Under the pieces are notes generated by a model, which saw nothing but the letters and a program-made list of their open reading frames with translations, searched no databases and was not told where the DNA came from. Position numbers and translations under genes: made by a program. This document shows positions 1 to 7,226 of a stretch of 13,657 bases of DNA, piece after piece (within the stretch, counting starts at the first letter, position 1; every line of letters begins with the position of its first letter). Source of the DNA: Oscillospiraceae bacterium (GTDB lineage Bacteria; Bacillota; Clostridia; Saccharofermentanales; Saccharofermentanaceae); assembly GCA_902767145.1 (NCBI GenBank), contig CACXGG010000093.1, positions 1 to 13,657 of the forward strand. The letters are read 5' to 3'.

Positions 1-387
1 TCAAATGCTTCCTCATCATGCCTCTTCCTTGCAAATGATGTTGATGTATACAACTTTGCATCCATCAATGGCATGAATACAAACCGTGACGGTAAGCCCA
101 AGTGGGAGATCATCATGGACTACAATATCGATAATCTTCCTTCAGGTAAGGGACACCTCATCGAATACTGTGTCGTTATGGTAGACCAGTTCAATGATCC
201 CGGTAAGGTAGAGCTCGAGTATGGCGGATCTTTCTGGATCCCCCCTCTCATGGCAGAAGATCTTGATGCAAGTTGTTTCTCGATCTCCAGAAGCACCACA
301 GCCTACTCTTATAAGCGTGATCATGATGATGCTTTCTATGAAGGCGACACGATCTGCAATTCAGAATTCTATTACACAGCTCCCTGA
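1..387 (+). CDS. 3' end of an unrecognised protein (5' end outside window)
   Basis: The reading frame is open from the first base of the window to a TGA at 385-387, giving 128 visible residues, so the gene starts upstream. An internal ATG at 73 is in frame but has no ribosome binding site, and the frame upstream of it reads as ordinary coding sequence, so it is probably not the start. The visible part is rich in aromatic, Asp, Ser and Gly residues, with alternating patterns typical of beta-sheet and no membrane segment; it ends in YYTAP. That would suit the C-terminal beta-rich domain of an exported protein, but I recognise no family and assign no function. A second TGA follows at once and a strong terminator lies about 25 bases further on, so this is the end of its transcript. 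Confidence 0.75.
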   Translation, partial: SNASSSCLFLANDVDVYNFASINGMNTNRDGKPKWEIIMDYNIDNLPSGKGHLIEYCVVMVDQFNDPGKVELEYGGSFWIPPLMAEDLDASCFSISRSTTAYSYKRDHDDAFYEGDTICNSEFYYTAP

Positions 388-409
388 TGAGCTTATTACT
401 TAAGACATC

Positions 410-441
410 AAAGACCCGGAATAGTTTCCGGGTCTTTTTTT
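410..441 (+). terminator. Rho-independent terminator after the partial gene
   Basis: The arms AAGACCCGGAA (411-421) and TTCCGGGTCTT (426-436) form a perfect 11-bp stem with a TAGT loop. A run of T follows to 441. It ends the upstream transcript and separates it from the pantothenate kinase cluster. Confidence 0.93.
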
Positions 442-467
442 ACGCATCAACTATAATGTGCTAAAAT
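439..467 (+). promoter_or_regulatory. Possible sigma-A promoter for the pantothenate kinase cluster
   Basis: TTTACG (439-444) and TAAAAT (462-467) are separated by 17 bases and match the -35 and -10 consensus at 4/6 and 5/6 positions. A TATAAT hexamer at 452-457 is an alternative -10 but has no good -35. The -35 overlaps the T-run of the preceding terminator. Transcription would start near 474, about 25 bases before the first gene of the cluster. This is motif reading only. Confidence 0.4.
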
Positions 468-498
468 ATGCTGAATATAAAGAAATGAGGGATAGGAT

Positions 499-1314
499 AT
501 GGCAGTTAAGGTTGGTCTTGATGTAGGCGGGAGTACCACTAAGATAGTTGGTATGGTAGACGGTAAGATCATCTATAAGACAGTCGTCAAGGCTGCCGAT
601 CCCGTCACATCAGCCTTTGGTGCCCTCGGAAAGCTCATAAATGACAATTCCCTTGATATATCCCAGATCGAGAAGATCAATATAACCGGAGTTGGTGCAT
701 CCTTTTCCGGATCTCCCATGCTGGGTATTGAGACAGTCCACATCACGGAATTTCTTGCCACGGGACTTGGGGGATTATACCTTTCCGGACTTGACCACGC
801 TGTTGTAGTAAGTATGGGAACGGGAACTGCATATCTCGATGCTTCCTATGAAAACGTAAGACATATCATTGGATCCGGAGTAGGCGGCGGAACCGTCCTG
901 GGACTTTGTAATTCCATCATAGGTATAGACGATCCCGGGAAGCTCACTGAGATCGCTTCAAACGGTAATATCGAACTTGTGGATCTTACCATCGGTGATA
1001 TCACCAAGGCGGAGATCCCTGGTCTTCCCATGAACGTCACTGCATCTAATTTCGGTAAGTGCGCTGATGACCTTACCAGAGAGGATAAGACCATAGGCGT
1101 CTTTAATCTTGTCTATCAGTCCATCGGCACCATGGCAGTATTGTCTTCAAGAAATGTGGGGATAAAGGATATCGTCTTCACGGGCCAGCTCACCACCATG
1201 AAGCAGTGCAAGGAAGCCCTTTCCCAATTCCCCATGCTCTATAATGTGAACTTCATCGTTCCCGAGGATGCCGAGTATGCCACGGCCATCGGAGCATGCC
1301 TTGTCCAGGAGTAA
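499..1314 (+). CDS. coaW: Type II pantothenate kinase (CoaW-like)
   Basis: The predicted cytoplasmic enzyme phosphorylates pantothenate with ATP, the first step of coenzyme A synthesis. The 271 residues are close to the length of Staphylococcus aureus CoaW (about 267). The ASKHA-fold ATP phosphate loop is at the N-terminus (DVGGSTTK, residues 8-15). Glu84 in HITEF sits where the CoaW catalytic Glu lies (FVEF). SMGTGT (105-110) and the glycine-rich GSGVGGGT (125-132) match the second nucleotide-binding region, and PMNVTASNFGK and the C-terminal AIGA also fit the family. A GAGGGATAGG stretch gives the ribosome binding site just before the ATG. It heads a cluster with the acyltransferase, DUF3810 and HemZ genes; the next ATG is three bases beyond its stop. 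The related BadF/BcrA ATPase activators are a less likely reading because their cysteine motifs are absent. Confidence 0.9.
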   Translation: MAVKVGLDVGGSTTKIVGMVDGKIIYKTVVKAADPVTSAFGALGKLINDNSLDISQIEKINITGVGASFSGSPMLGIETVHITEFLATGLGGLYLSGLDHAVVVSMGTGTAYLDASYENVRHIIGSGVGGGTVLGLCNSIIGIDDPGKLTEIASNGNIELVDLTIGDITKAEIPGLPMNVTASNFGKCADDLTREDKTIGVFNLVYQSIGTMAVLSSRNVGIKDIVFTGQLTTMKQCKEALSQFPMLYNVNFIVPEDAEYATAIGACLVQE

Positions 1315-1317
1315 GTG

Positions 1318-2124
1318 ATGGGATCTTATTTTCTGTCTTTTCTCGGGATAGGCAAAACAAAAAAGGACCGCGCCTTTGAGCTGGACCTTCTGAGGGGCAT
1401 CGCCATTATCATGATGATGTTCATGCATTTCTCCTTTGATGTGAGATATGAGTTCGGACAGGATGCTTTTTCTTACCTTAAGACTTCCTGGTTCTGGGTG
1501 TTTGTCCACCCTGTTATCCTGGTGCTTTTTGTGGGTGTGTCCGGCATCTGCTGTTCTTTTTCGAGGAATAACATAAAGAGAGGCTTTTCGCTCCTCTCCA
1601 TCGCTCTGGCATTTACCCTTGTTACCGCATTCATCACAAATGTGCTGGATATAAGATGCCTGATCATCTTTAATGTCCTTCACCTTCTCAGTGTTTCCAT
1701 GCTCCTTTATGCGGCTCTGGACGCCCTGGGCAGGAAGGCGGGGCTGTCATATAATGCCATCAGCTTTATCATCGGTATCCTGGGTATATATATCATCACC
1801 CTGGCTACAAAGATCGATATGCTGGACTGCTGTACCTCAAATATGATCTTCTATCCCATAGGATTTGAGATCGAAGGGGCTCCCTATGTGGCTGACTATA
1901 TGTATATCGTTCCCTGGATGGGAGTATTCTTTGCAGGAACCGCCCTGGGAAGATCAGTCTATAAGGACAAGAAGTCCCTCTTTCCCGGTGCCGGTGATAC
2001 GACGCGTAAGATCACGGCGCCCTTTGAATTCCTGGGAAGGCACTCCCTTATCATCTATCTTGTGCATCAGCCCATCATCTACGGACTGCTGTTTCTTATC
2101 TTTAAGCTGACGGGGAAGATCTGA
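1318..2124 (+). CDS. Membrane acyltransferase, HGSNAT catalytic/DUF1624 family
   Basis: This is a 268-residue polytopic membrane protein. Residues 18-40 (RAFELDLLRG followed by a hydrophobic helix ending MHFSFD) carry the hallmark opening of the heparan-alpha-glucosaminide N-acetyltransferase catalytic family (DUF1624), related to the YeiB-type acyltransferases. Several further membrane helices follow, including one near the C-terminus after FLGRHSLIIYLVHQP, a motif common in membrane acyltransferases. Family members are thought to pass acyl groups across the membrane to cell-surface glycans; substrate and donor are unknown here. I start at ATG 1318 because AGGAG at 1307-1311 is six bases upstream; the adjacent GTG at 1315 is too close to it. 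It follows the pantothenate kinase stop by three bases and its TGA overlaps the next ATG by one base, indicating translational coupling. Confidence 0.85.
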   Translation: MGSYFLSFLGIGKTKKDRAFELDLLRGIAIIMMMFMHFSFDVRYEFGQDAFSYLKTSWFWVFVHPVILVLFVGVSGICCSFSRNNIKRGFSLLSIALAFTLVTAFITNVLDIRCLIIFNVLHLLSVSMLLYAALDALGRKAGLSYNAISFIIGILGIYIITLATKIDMLDCCTSNMIFYPIGFEIEGAPYVADYMYIVPWMGVFFAGTALGRSVYKDKKSLFPGAGDTTRKITAPFEFLGRHSLIIYLVHQPIIYGLLFLIFKLTGKI

Positions 2125-3329
2125 TGAAAAGACAGGAAAAGACATACGGCTGCCCTGTTAAGAAGATAATATGGAGGCTGATCCTTATCGCCGCCATTAT
2201 CCTTCGTATGTTCCTGGTGATATATCTGCCGAGACTTATCATCAACAGACAGGCTGCGGATATATACTGCGCGAAGCTCTTCCCATTTCTGTCCTTCGTT
2301 CCCAATTCCATAAGCAACATGACTTATTTCTCCCTTACGGAGAATATCATCGTGATGGGGTCGCTGTTCATCCTGGGACTTCTTATAACAGGTATAGTAA
2401 GAGCGGTGATCCTCATCAGGAAAAAGGGATTTGCAAGATTTGCCGTAAGCCTTACTGATGTGATAGTGATCATAATGATCCCCGTGATGTTCTTTACGGG
2501 AGTGTTCCAGGTCATGCACGGCCTAAACTATCTGAGGACCCCCGTGGCAGCCAGGCTCCAGCTTACAGGTGAGGAGCATACATATGAGGAATATGAGGCT
2601 GCCCTTAACTGGGCTTATCAGGGAATGATCGAAGCCAGGCGCCAGCTGGGTGAGGACTATAACGGTGTCGGCCATCTGTCCACCAGTTACCAGGTATGTG
2701 TGGACGATGCCAACAGTCTTGTAAATGCGGTGTCCTATTTCTATGATCTCGATATGTCCCCCAACTATGTCAGGGCGAAGCCCGTGATGCTCAGCAGGCT
2801 CTGGGGCTATACTGATATCGCCGGCGTATATGATCCCATGCTGGGGGAGAGTAATCTCAATACCGACTATCTGGATATCCTTCATTTCCCTGTGACACTT
2901 TGCCACGAGATAGCACATGCCAAGGGCTATGCCAGGGAAAATGATGCCAATACCATCGCTGTGCTTACATGCATCATGTCCCCCAGGCCTGATTTTAAAT
3001 ATGCAGGTTACTACTATATCTTCATGCGCCTTTACGGCACCACCGCCGATTATGCGGAGCATGAGGGCGTCACCATGTATGATTATTTCGGAAATCCCGC
3101 CTTCGATATGGTAAGAAGGGACATGATCGCCTATGAGGCATATGAGCATACGTATGAGACCGGTGCCATCGCCGACTTCATAGCCGACTTCTCTGAGAGC
3201 GCCAACGATACTTTCCTGGAGGTCAACGGCCAGGAGGGCGGAACTGACACATATGTGGTGCCAACAGATATCTATGTGGACTTCTTCTGCAGATATATAA
3301 ACAACGTGGAAAGCGAATATAATGCTTAA
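2124..3329 (+). CDS. DUF3810 membrane protein with HExxH zinc-protease motif
   Basis: The 401-residue protein has three predicted N-terminal membrane helices (about residues 17-39, 74-98 and 109-129), then a large domain probably outside the membrane. That domain carries HEIAH at 261-265, followed by AKGYARENDAN with Glu272. This is the arrangement of a gluzincin-like zinc metallopeptidase and the signature by which I recognise the DUF3810 family. The two histidines would bind zinc and Glu262 would be the general base; whether Glu272 is the third ligand is inference. No substrate is known to me. GGGGAAG at 2112-2118 is the ribosome binding site. The ATG overlaps the acyltransferase TGA, and the 3' end overlaps hemZ by eight bases, so the three genes are probably translationally coupled. 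Confidence 0.85.
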   Translation: MKRQEKTYGCPVKKIIWRLILIAAIILRMFLVIYLPRLIINRQAADIYCAKLFPFLSFVPNSISNMTYFSLTENIIVMGSLFILGLLITGIVRAVILIRKKGFARFAVSLTDVIVIIMIPVMFFTGVFQVMHGLNYLRTPVAARLQLTGEEHTYEEYEAALNWAYQGMIEARRQLGEDYNGVGHLSTSYQVCVDDANSLVNAVSYFYDLDMSPNYVRAKPVMLSRLWGYTDIAGVYDPMLGESNLNTDYLDILHFPVTLCHEIAHAKGYARENDANTIAVLTCIMSPRPDFKYAGYYYIFMRLYGTTADYAEHEGVTMYDYFGNPAFDMVRRDMIAYEAYEHTYETGAIADFIADFSESANDTFLEVNGQEGGTDTYVVPTDIYVDFFCRYINNVESEYNA

Positions 3330-4719
3330 GATCATCCTTGAAGGCCACGATAACTACTACGGCATAGCTGACGTCGTCAGGCTCTTCTACGGCCCCGCAA
3401 AGGAGGCCAGGGAGGAGCAGGCCGTGATCTGCGAAAACGGACCTGACCTGGAGATAATAAGCCGGGTAACAGAGGGTGAAGTCAGAACGTTCATAAAAGG
3501 TCAGATGCCGCAGGGATCAGGCCTTGATAAGATCCCCCTGAAGCGGGAAGTAAAAAGAGACCTTTATATCCTTTTGTCGAAGATATCCGGCAGGTCTTTT
3601 CCCTGGGGATGCCTTACCGGCATACGGCCCACTGTGGTGGCCAACGAAGTGGGAAGGGATCCTTCAAAGATGACGAAGGACTACCTTGTAAGAGAAGATA
3701 AAGCTAACATCGCCTGCATTACGGCTGAGGCGGAGGAGAAGACACTTGAAAGAGTACCGGAGGAACTTCTCAACATCTATGTGGGGATCCCCTTCTGTCC
3801 TTCCAGGTGCGAATACTGCTCATTCATCTCATCTGATGCCGTTAAGCATCTGTCACTTCTCGGGCCCTATGAGGATGCCCTGGAGCGGGAGATGAAGCTT
3901 CTGTCGGAGGGTATGACAAGGCCTGTGGGTACTGTCTATCTCGGTGGCGGAACACCTACTGTCTTCGAGGACCGCCTTTTCGGAAAGCTCATAGAGTCCA
4001 TCGCAGGGACACTTCATATGACCCCGGAAGCGGAGTTTACCGTGGAAGCCGGAAGGCCCGATACCATCACGGAATATAAGCTGGATGCCATGAGGGATGC
4101 GGGCGTCACCAGAGTGTGCATCAACCCCCAGACCATGAAGACGGAGACCCTTACCAAGCTCAACCGCCGCCATAGCAGCGAAGATATCGTAAGAGCATAT
4201 GAGCTGGCCCGCAAAAAGGGTTTTGAAGCCATCAATATGGACCTTATAGCAGGACTTAAATACGAGACGGCGGAGGACCTTTTATTTTCACTTCAGAAGG
4301 TCATAGAGCTCCAGCCCGAAAACATAACCATCCATACCCTTTATAAGAAGAGAAGGGCGGATATCTCCAGGGAGGACGTTCTCCGGGAGGACGGCGCCGT
4401 GGATGATGCCGTCAGCAGATCCTATGACCTTCTGGGAGAGGCAGGATATCTTCCTTACTACATGTACCGCCAGAAGGATACGGGATATGGTCTGGAAAAT
4501 ATCGGTTTTTCGAAAAAGGGATATGAGTGCCTCTATAACGTGGCCATGATGACCGACAAAAGGGATGTCCTTTCCATCGGCGCCGGGGGCGTGAGCAAGA
4601 GGATCTTCGATAACAACAGGTTCGAAAGGCTTCCCTGCGTAAAGGATGTCCTCATGTACATAAAGGATGTGGAGACTATCTCCCGCCGCAAGCTTGATTT
4701 TTGGGAAAGGAATATATGA
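3322..4719 (+). CDS. hemZ: Oxygen-independent coproporphyrinogen oxidase-like radical SAM protein HemZ
   Basis: This is a 465-residue radical SAM enzyme of the HemN/HemZ family. The [4Fe-4S]-binding motif CPSRCEYC (Cys159, 163, 166) has the CxxxCxxC spacing, followed by the SAM-binding glycine motif GGGTPT (208-213), VEAGRP (241-246) and NPQT (268-271). The roughly 150-residue N-terminal extension with WGCLTGIRP (95-103), and the C-terminal motif with YYMYRQ and ECLYNVAMM, point to clostridial HemZ rather than short HemN. HemN proteins decarboxylate coproporphyrinogen III to protoporphyrinogen IX. For HemZ that activity is largely assumed from homology, and no other haem gene is in the window. 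The start overlaps DUF3810 by eight bases and has GGAAAG (3308-3313) upstream. The next gene begins about ten bases past its stop. Confidence 0.88.
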   Translation: MLKIILEGHDNYYGIADVVRLFYGPAKEAREEQAVICENGPDLEIISRVTEGEVRTFIKGQMPQGSGLDKIPLKREVKRDLYILLSKISGRSFPWGCLTGIRPTVVANEVGRDPSKMTKDYLVREDKANIACITAEAEEKTLERVPEELLNIYVGIPFCPSRCEYCSFISSDAVKHLSLLGPYEDALEREMKLLSEGMTRPVGTVYLGGGTPTVFEDRLFGKLIESIAGTLHMTPEAEFTVEAGRPDTITEYKLDAMRDAGVTRVCINPQTMKTETLTKLNRRHSSEDIVRAYELARKKGFEAINMDLIAGLKYETAEDLLFSLQKVIELQPENITIHTLYKKRRADISREDVLREDGAVDDAVSRSYDLLGEAGYLPYYMYRQKDTGYGLENIGFSKKGYECLYNVAMMTDKRDVLSIGAGGVSKRIFDNNRFERLPCVKDVLMYIKDVETISRRKLDFWERNI

Positions 4720-4729
4720 TAATAGCTCT

Positions 4730-4987
4730 ATGATATGTCCGAGATGTAAAACTGAAAACGGTTCAAGGACCATCTGCAGTAAGTGCGGGTTCTATATATA
4801 CCACCCTGACGTTAATAACAGGGTGAAGATGAGCAAGTCCGAAAGGGCAAGGGAAGATGCAAAGATAATGGGCAAGAAGGTCTGGAAGGTCCTGAGGGTC
4901 GTCTGGATCGTCGTGGTCATCGTGGTAATGAGCTTCTGGATCCTTGCGGGCCTCATGTACCTTTCAGGCGGTATCGGGCTGGGCTGA
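4730..4987 (+). CDS. Small zinc-ribbon membrane protein
   Basis: This 85-residue protein has an N-terminal zinc ribbon (Cys3, 6, 16, 19; two CxxC knuckles nine residues apart), a charged linker (about 30-48) and one strongly hydrophobic helix (about 51-77), ending in a Gly-rich tail. Such proteins are common in Bacillota and mostly uncharacterised; no role can be assigned. I choose the ATG at 4730 because it puts the first CxxC at residues 3-6, as is usual. No good ribosome binding site lies at normal distance: the only candidate, AAAGG near 4706, is about 19 bases away. Translation may therefore depend on ribosomes finishing hemZ (stop at 4717-4719). An ATG at 4667 in the same frame would add 21 residues lying inside hemZ and is less likely. 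The gene ends two bases from the convergent glycosyltransferase gene. Confidence 0.72.
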   Translation: MICPRCKTENGSRTICSKCGFYIYHPDVNNRVKMSKSERAREDAKIMGKKVWKVLRVVWIVVVIVVMSFWILAGLMYLSGGIGLG

Positions 4988-4989
4988 TA

Positions 4990-5949
4990 TTATTCCTTGT
5001 CGTCGTCAGTCCTTTCGCTGATGATGAACCTGGGACGTGCCTTTGTCTCCATGTAGATCTTACCGATATATTCACCGATAACACCAAGGCTTATAAGCTG
5101 TATTCCGGAGAGGAAGCAGATGATGGAGCTGGTGCTGGCCCATCCTTCGATGGTAGCTCCCATGAAATATCTTACGAATGTATAGATGAGCATTATGAAG
5201 CTCAGGAAAGCGACGATGGCACCCATTCCCGTGATGATCCTTATGGGCTTGATGGAAAGGCTGGTGATGCCGTCAAAGGCAAGTGCCAGCATCTTTGAAA
5301 CGGGATAATGGCTCTCGCCGGCGATCCTCTCGTGACGCTCATAGTAGACGGAAGTGCTCTTAAATCCTACCAGGGGGATCATTCCGCGGAGGAAGATATT
5401 GACTTCCTTAAAGTTTGCAAATTCCTTAAGTACCCTGGAGGATACGAGTCGGTAGTCTGCGTGGTTGAAGACTACTTCTGCACCCATGGCTGCCAGGAGC
5501 TTATAGAAAGACTCGGCGGTGAACCTCTTCATGAAGGTATCTGTCTCACGCTTTGACCTTACGCCATATACTACTTCACAGCCGCCATGGTATTCCTTGA
5601 CCATCTGGGTCATGGCAGTGATGTCATCCTGACCGTCGCAGTCGATGGAGATGGTGATATCCGCAAGTTCCTTGGCCTCCATAAGACCTGCCAGGAGAGC
5701 ATTCTGATGGCCTCTGTTACGGCTGAGGCAGATCCCCTTGAACACGGGATCCTGCTTTGAAAGATCCTTGATGATCTCCCATGTCTTATCACGGCTTCCG
5801 TCGTTTACGAACATTATCTTGCTGTCTTCTGATACAAGATCGTCAGCGATAAGTGAATCGATCTCTTTCTTGAACTCGGGGGCGGTGATGGGAAGTACCT
5901 CCTCCTCGTTGTAGCACGGAATAACTATGTATAAAACAGGCTTGCTCAT
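4990..5949 (-). CDS. Family 2 glycosyltransferase, GtrB/CsbB-like (lipid-linked sugar transfer)
   Basis: The 319-residue protein has an N-terminal GT-A domain: YIVIPCYNEEE (7-17), FVNDGSRD (47-54), LSRNRGHQNALLAG (75-88) and a metal-binding acidic cluster DCDGQDD (103-109). It also has the family motif GESHYP (211-216), and two C-terminal membrane helices (about 239-261 and 271-297). This is the layout of bactoprenol or dolichol-phosphate glucosyl/mannosyltransferases, which move a sugar from a nucleotide donor to a polyprenyl phosphate at the inner membrane face for later use on surface polymers. The acidic cluster is DCDGQDD where many relatives have DADLQDPPE; the key Asp residues remain. 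The start at 5949 is set by AAGGAAG (plus-strand 5957-5963), seven bases upstream; an in-frame extension to 6003 lacks family similarity. No flippase or acceptor-transferase gene is adjacent, so the sugar is unknown. Confidence 0.88.
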   Translation of the reverse strand: MSKPVLYIVIPCYNEEEVLPITAPEFKKEIDSLIADDLVSEDSKIMFVNDGSRDKTWEIIKDLSKQDPVFKGICLSRNRGHQNALLAGLMEAKELADITISIDCDGQDDITAMTQMVKEYHGGCEVVYGVRSKRETDTFMKRFTAESFYKLLAAMGAEVVFNHADYRLVSSRVLKEFANFKEVNIFLRGMIPLVGFKSTSVYYERHERIAGESHYPVSKMLALAFDGITSLSIKPIRIITGMGAIVAFLSFIMLIYTFVRYFMGATIEGWASTSSIICFLSGIQLISLGVIGEYIGKIYMETKARPRFIISERTDDDKE

Positions 5950-5963
5950 CGTGTGTCTTCCTT

Positions 5964-5975
5964 GAATGATCATTC
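5964..5975. repeat. 12-bp perfect palindrome beside the glycosyltransferase RBS
   Basis: GAATGATCATTC is identical on both strands. It abuts the Shine-Dalgarno sequence of the minus-strand glycosyltransferase and is followed on the plus strand by seven T. It could be a small operator or a weak leader hairpin. The four-base-pair stem is too weak for a convincing terminator. Confidence 0.5.
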
Positions 5976-6017
5976 TTTTTTTGTACGGCGAATATAATAT
6001 CATATCCGGCTACGATA

Positions 6018-6023
6018 ATTATA
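6018..6023 (-). promoter_or_regulatory. Possible -10 box for the glycosyltransferase gene
   Basis: On the minus strand this reads TATAAT, about 70 bases upstream of the glycosyltransferase start. No convincing -35 lies 16-18 bases further upstream, so support is weak. The surrounding 5976-6050 stretch is AT-rich and is the spacer between divergent genes. Confidence 0.25.
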
Positions 6024-6049
6024 CACTTTTTTATTTATTAATAAGAGGA

Positions 6050-6080
6050 TATATCAGAAGGGGTATAATACTGATATACT
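6050..6080 (+). promoter_or_regulatory. Promoter/operator of the ABC importer operon: inverted repeat around TATAAT
   Basis: TATATCAG (6050-6057) and CTGATATA (6071-6078) are perfect inverted copies separated by 13 bases, with centres 21 bp apart (about two helical turns). Between them is a consensus TATAAT (6064-6069). The right arm also overlaps an extended -10-like TGATATACT (6072-6080). No good -35 hexamer is visible, which suits a promoter that needs an activator or uses an extended -10. The arrangement would let a dimeric regulator cover the promoter directly. Start would be near 6076-6087, some 30-40 bases before the ATPase gene. No regulator gene is in the window. Confidence 0.5.
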
Positions 6081-6115
6081 TTAGGCATGTATCCATCCCC
6101 TGGGAGGTATGTAGG

Positions 6116-7225
6116 ATGAAGATCAGGCTCGAGCATCTGACCAAGAGATTCCCCAACAGGAACAAGAAGATAAAGGAAGACGTGATCGCGGTAAGTGATT
6201 TTACCTTTGAGATCCCGGACGGACAGCTCATAGGACTTCTGGGTCCCTCGGGCTGCGGAAAGAGTACCGCCTTAAATCTCATCTGCGGACTCGAGACTCC
6301 CACTGAGGGAAAGATCTTTTTCGACGAGGAGGATGTAACTGAACTCCCTCCCGAGAAAAGAGGAGTGGGTATGGTATTTCAGAGCTATGCCCTCTATCCC
6401 CACCTGACAGTAAGAAAGAATATCATGTTTCCCCTGCAGAACCTGAAGGGCGATCAGAAGCTTACAAAGGAGCAGATGGAGGAGAAGGTGCTGGAGGCCG
6501 CAAAGACCGTCCAGATCGAAGAGCTCCTGGACAGAAGACCAAACGAGATGAGCGGCGGCCAGCAGCAGAGAGTCGCCATCGCACGAGCCCTTGTAAAGGT
6601 CCCCAGGGTACTTCTCCTGGATGAGCCCCTGTCCAACCTGGACGCAAGGCTCCGTATCCAGACAAGGGAAGAGATAAGAAGGATCCAGACCGCCACCAAG
6701 GTCACCACCATCTTCGTAACCCACGACCAGGAGGAGGCCATGAGCATCTCCGACATGATCGTTGTCATGAAGGACGGCGTGGTGCATCAGATCGGAAAGC
6801 CCCAGGATGTCTACGATGATCCTGTGGATCTCTTTGTCGCCAAGTTCCTGGGAACACCTCCCATAAATGTACTGGAGGGAGAGATAAAGGACGGCAGGCT
6901 CATAGCCGGAAACGACACCCTTCTCAGCATAAAGAGCAGCGAAAACAGAAAAGTCTATATAGGCATCCGCCCCGAGGGATTCATCCCCGAAAAAGACGGT
7001 CCCATGAAGTGCACCATGAAGGCCGTGGAGGTAATGGGCAGGGATACAAGTGTCGTATCAGAACACGAAGCTTCTGTGGACAACACTCCCTTAAGGTCCA
7101 TCGTATCCGCAGACCTGGGCATCGATCCAAAGGCGGAAGAGATAAGATACAGGCTCAATCCCAGAAAGGTGCTGATCTTCGACTACGAAAGCGGAGAGCG
7201 CATAAGAGTGGAAGCGGAGGCATGA
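6116..7225 (+). CDS. ABC importer ATP-binding protein, MalK/UgpC/MsmX type
   Basis: The 369-residue ATPase would drive the importer encoded by the next three genes. It has Walker A GPSGCGKST (43-51), Q-loop Gln89 in VFQSYALYPHLTV, signature SGGQQQR (146-152), Walker B LLLDEP (166-171), D-loop SNLDA and switch His203 in VTHDQEEA. The C-terminal 130 or so residues form a TOBE-type regulatory domain (GIRPEGF), as in MalK, UgpC and MsmX. The start is set by GGGAGG (6102-6107), eight bases before ATG 6116. The frame stays open upstream to 5966, but that extension is not family-like and overlaps the promoter. It is the first gene of a four-gene operon; the first permease ATG follows its stop by one base. 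Many Bacillota sugar importers lack their own ATPase and share one, so a linked ATPase is of some note. Confidence 0.93.
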   Translation: MKIRLEHLTKRFPNRNKKIKEDVIAVSDFTFEIPDGQLIGLLGPSGCGKSTALNLICGLETPTEGKIFFDEEDVTELPPEKRGVGMVFQSYALYPHLTVRKNIMFPLQNLKGDQKLTKEQMEEKVLEAAKTVQIEELLDRRPNEMSGGQQQRVAIARALVKVPRVLLLDEPLSNLDARLRIQTREEIRRIQTATKVTTIFVTHDQEEAMSISDMIVVMKDGVVHQIGKPQDVYDDPVDLFVAKFLGTPPINVLEGEIKDGRLIAGNDTLLSIKSSENRKVYIGIRPEGFIPEKDGPMKCTMKAVEVMGRDTSVVSEHEASVDNTPLRSIVSADLGIDPKAEEIRYRLNPRKVLIFDYESGERIRVEAEA

Positions 7226-7226
7226 T

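Noticed and set aside
1147..1683. 178-codon open frame on the minus strand
   Set aside because: It spans parts of two well-supported plus-strand genes and has a low-complexity, Lys/His/Asp-rich product.
2523..3335. 270-codon open frame on the minus strand
   Set aside because: It lies fully opposite the DUF3810 gene, which has a strong ribosome binding site and a recognisable HEIAH motif; the antisense product resembles no family.
5964..5982. Plus-strand terminator (palindrome plus T-run)
   Set aside because: The hairpin would have only four mostly A-T base pairs, and no plus-strand gene ends there.
5950..6003. 18-residue N-terminal extension of the glycosyltransferase
   Set aside because: AAGGAAG fits the ATG at 5949, and that start places the first conserved motif where relatives have it.
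6095..6107. Leader hairpin hiding the ATPase ribosome binding site
   Set aside because: CCCCT before GGGAGG can pair only with a tiny loop or with AGGGG over 30 bases away; neither is a convincing switch.
5966..6115. 50-residue N-terminal extension of the ABC ATPase
   Set aside because: The extension covers the promoter region and inverted repeat and is not family-like; the strong ribosome binding site at 6102-6107 fixes the start at 6116.
6272..6787. 171-codon open frame on the minus strand
   Set aside because: It is antisense to the conserved core of the ABC ATPase.
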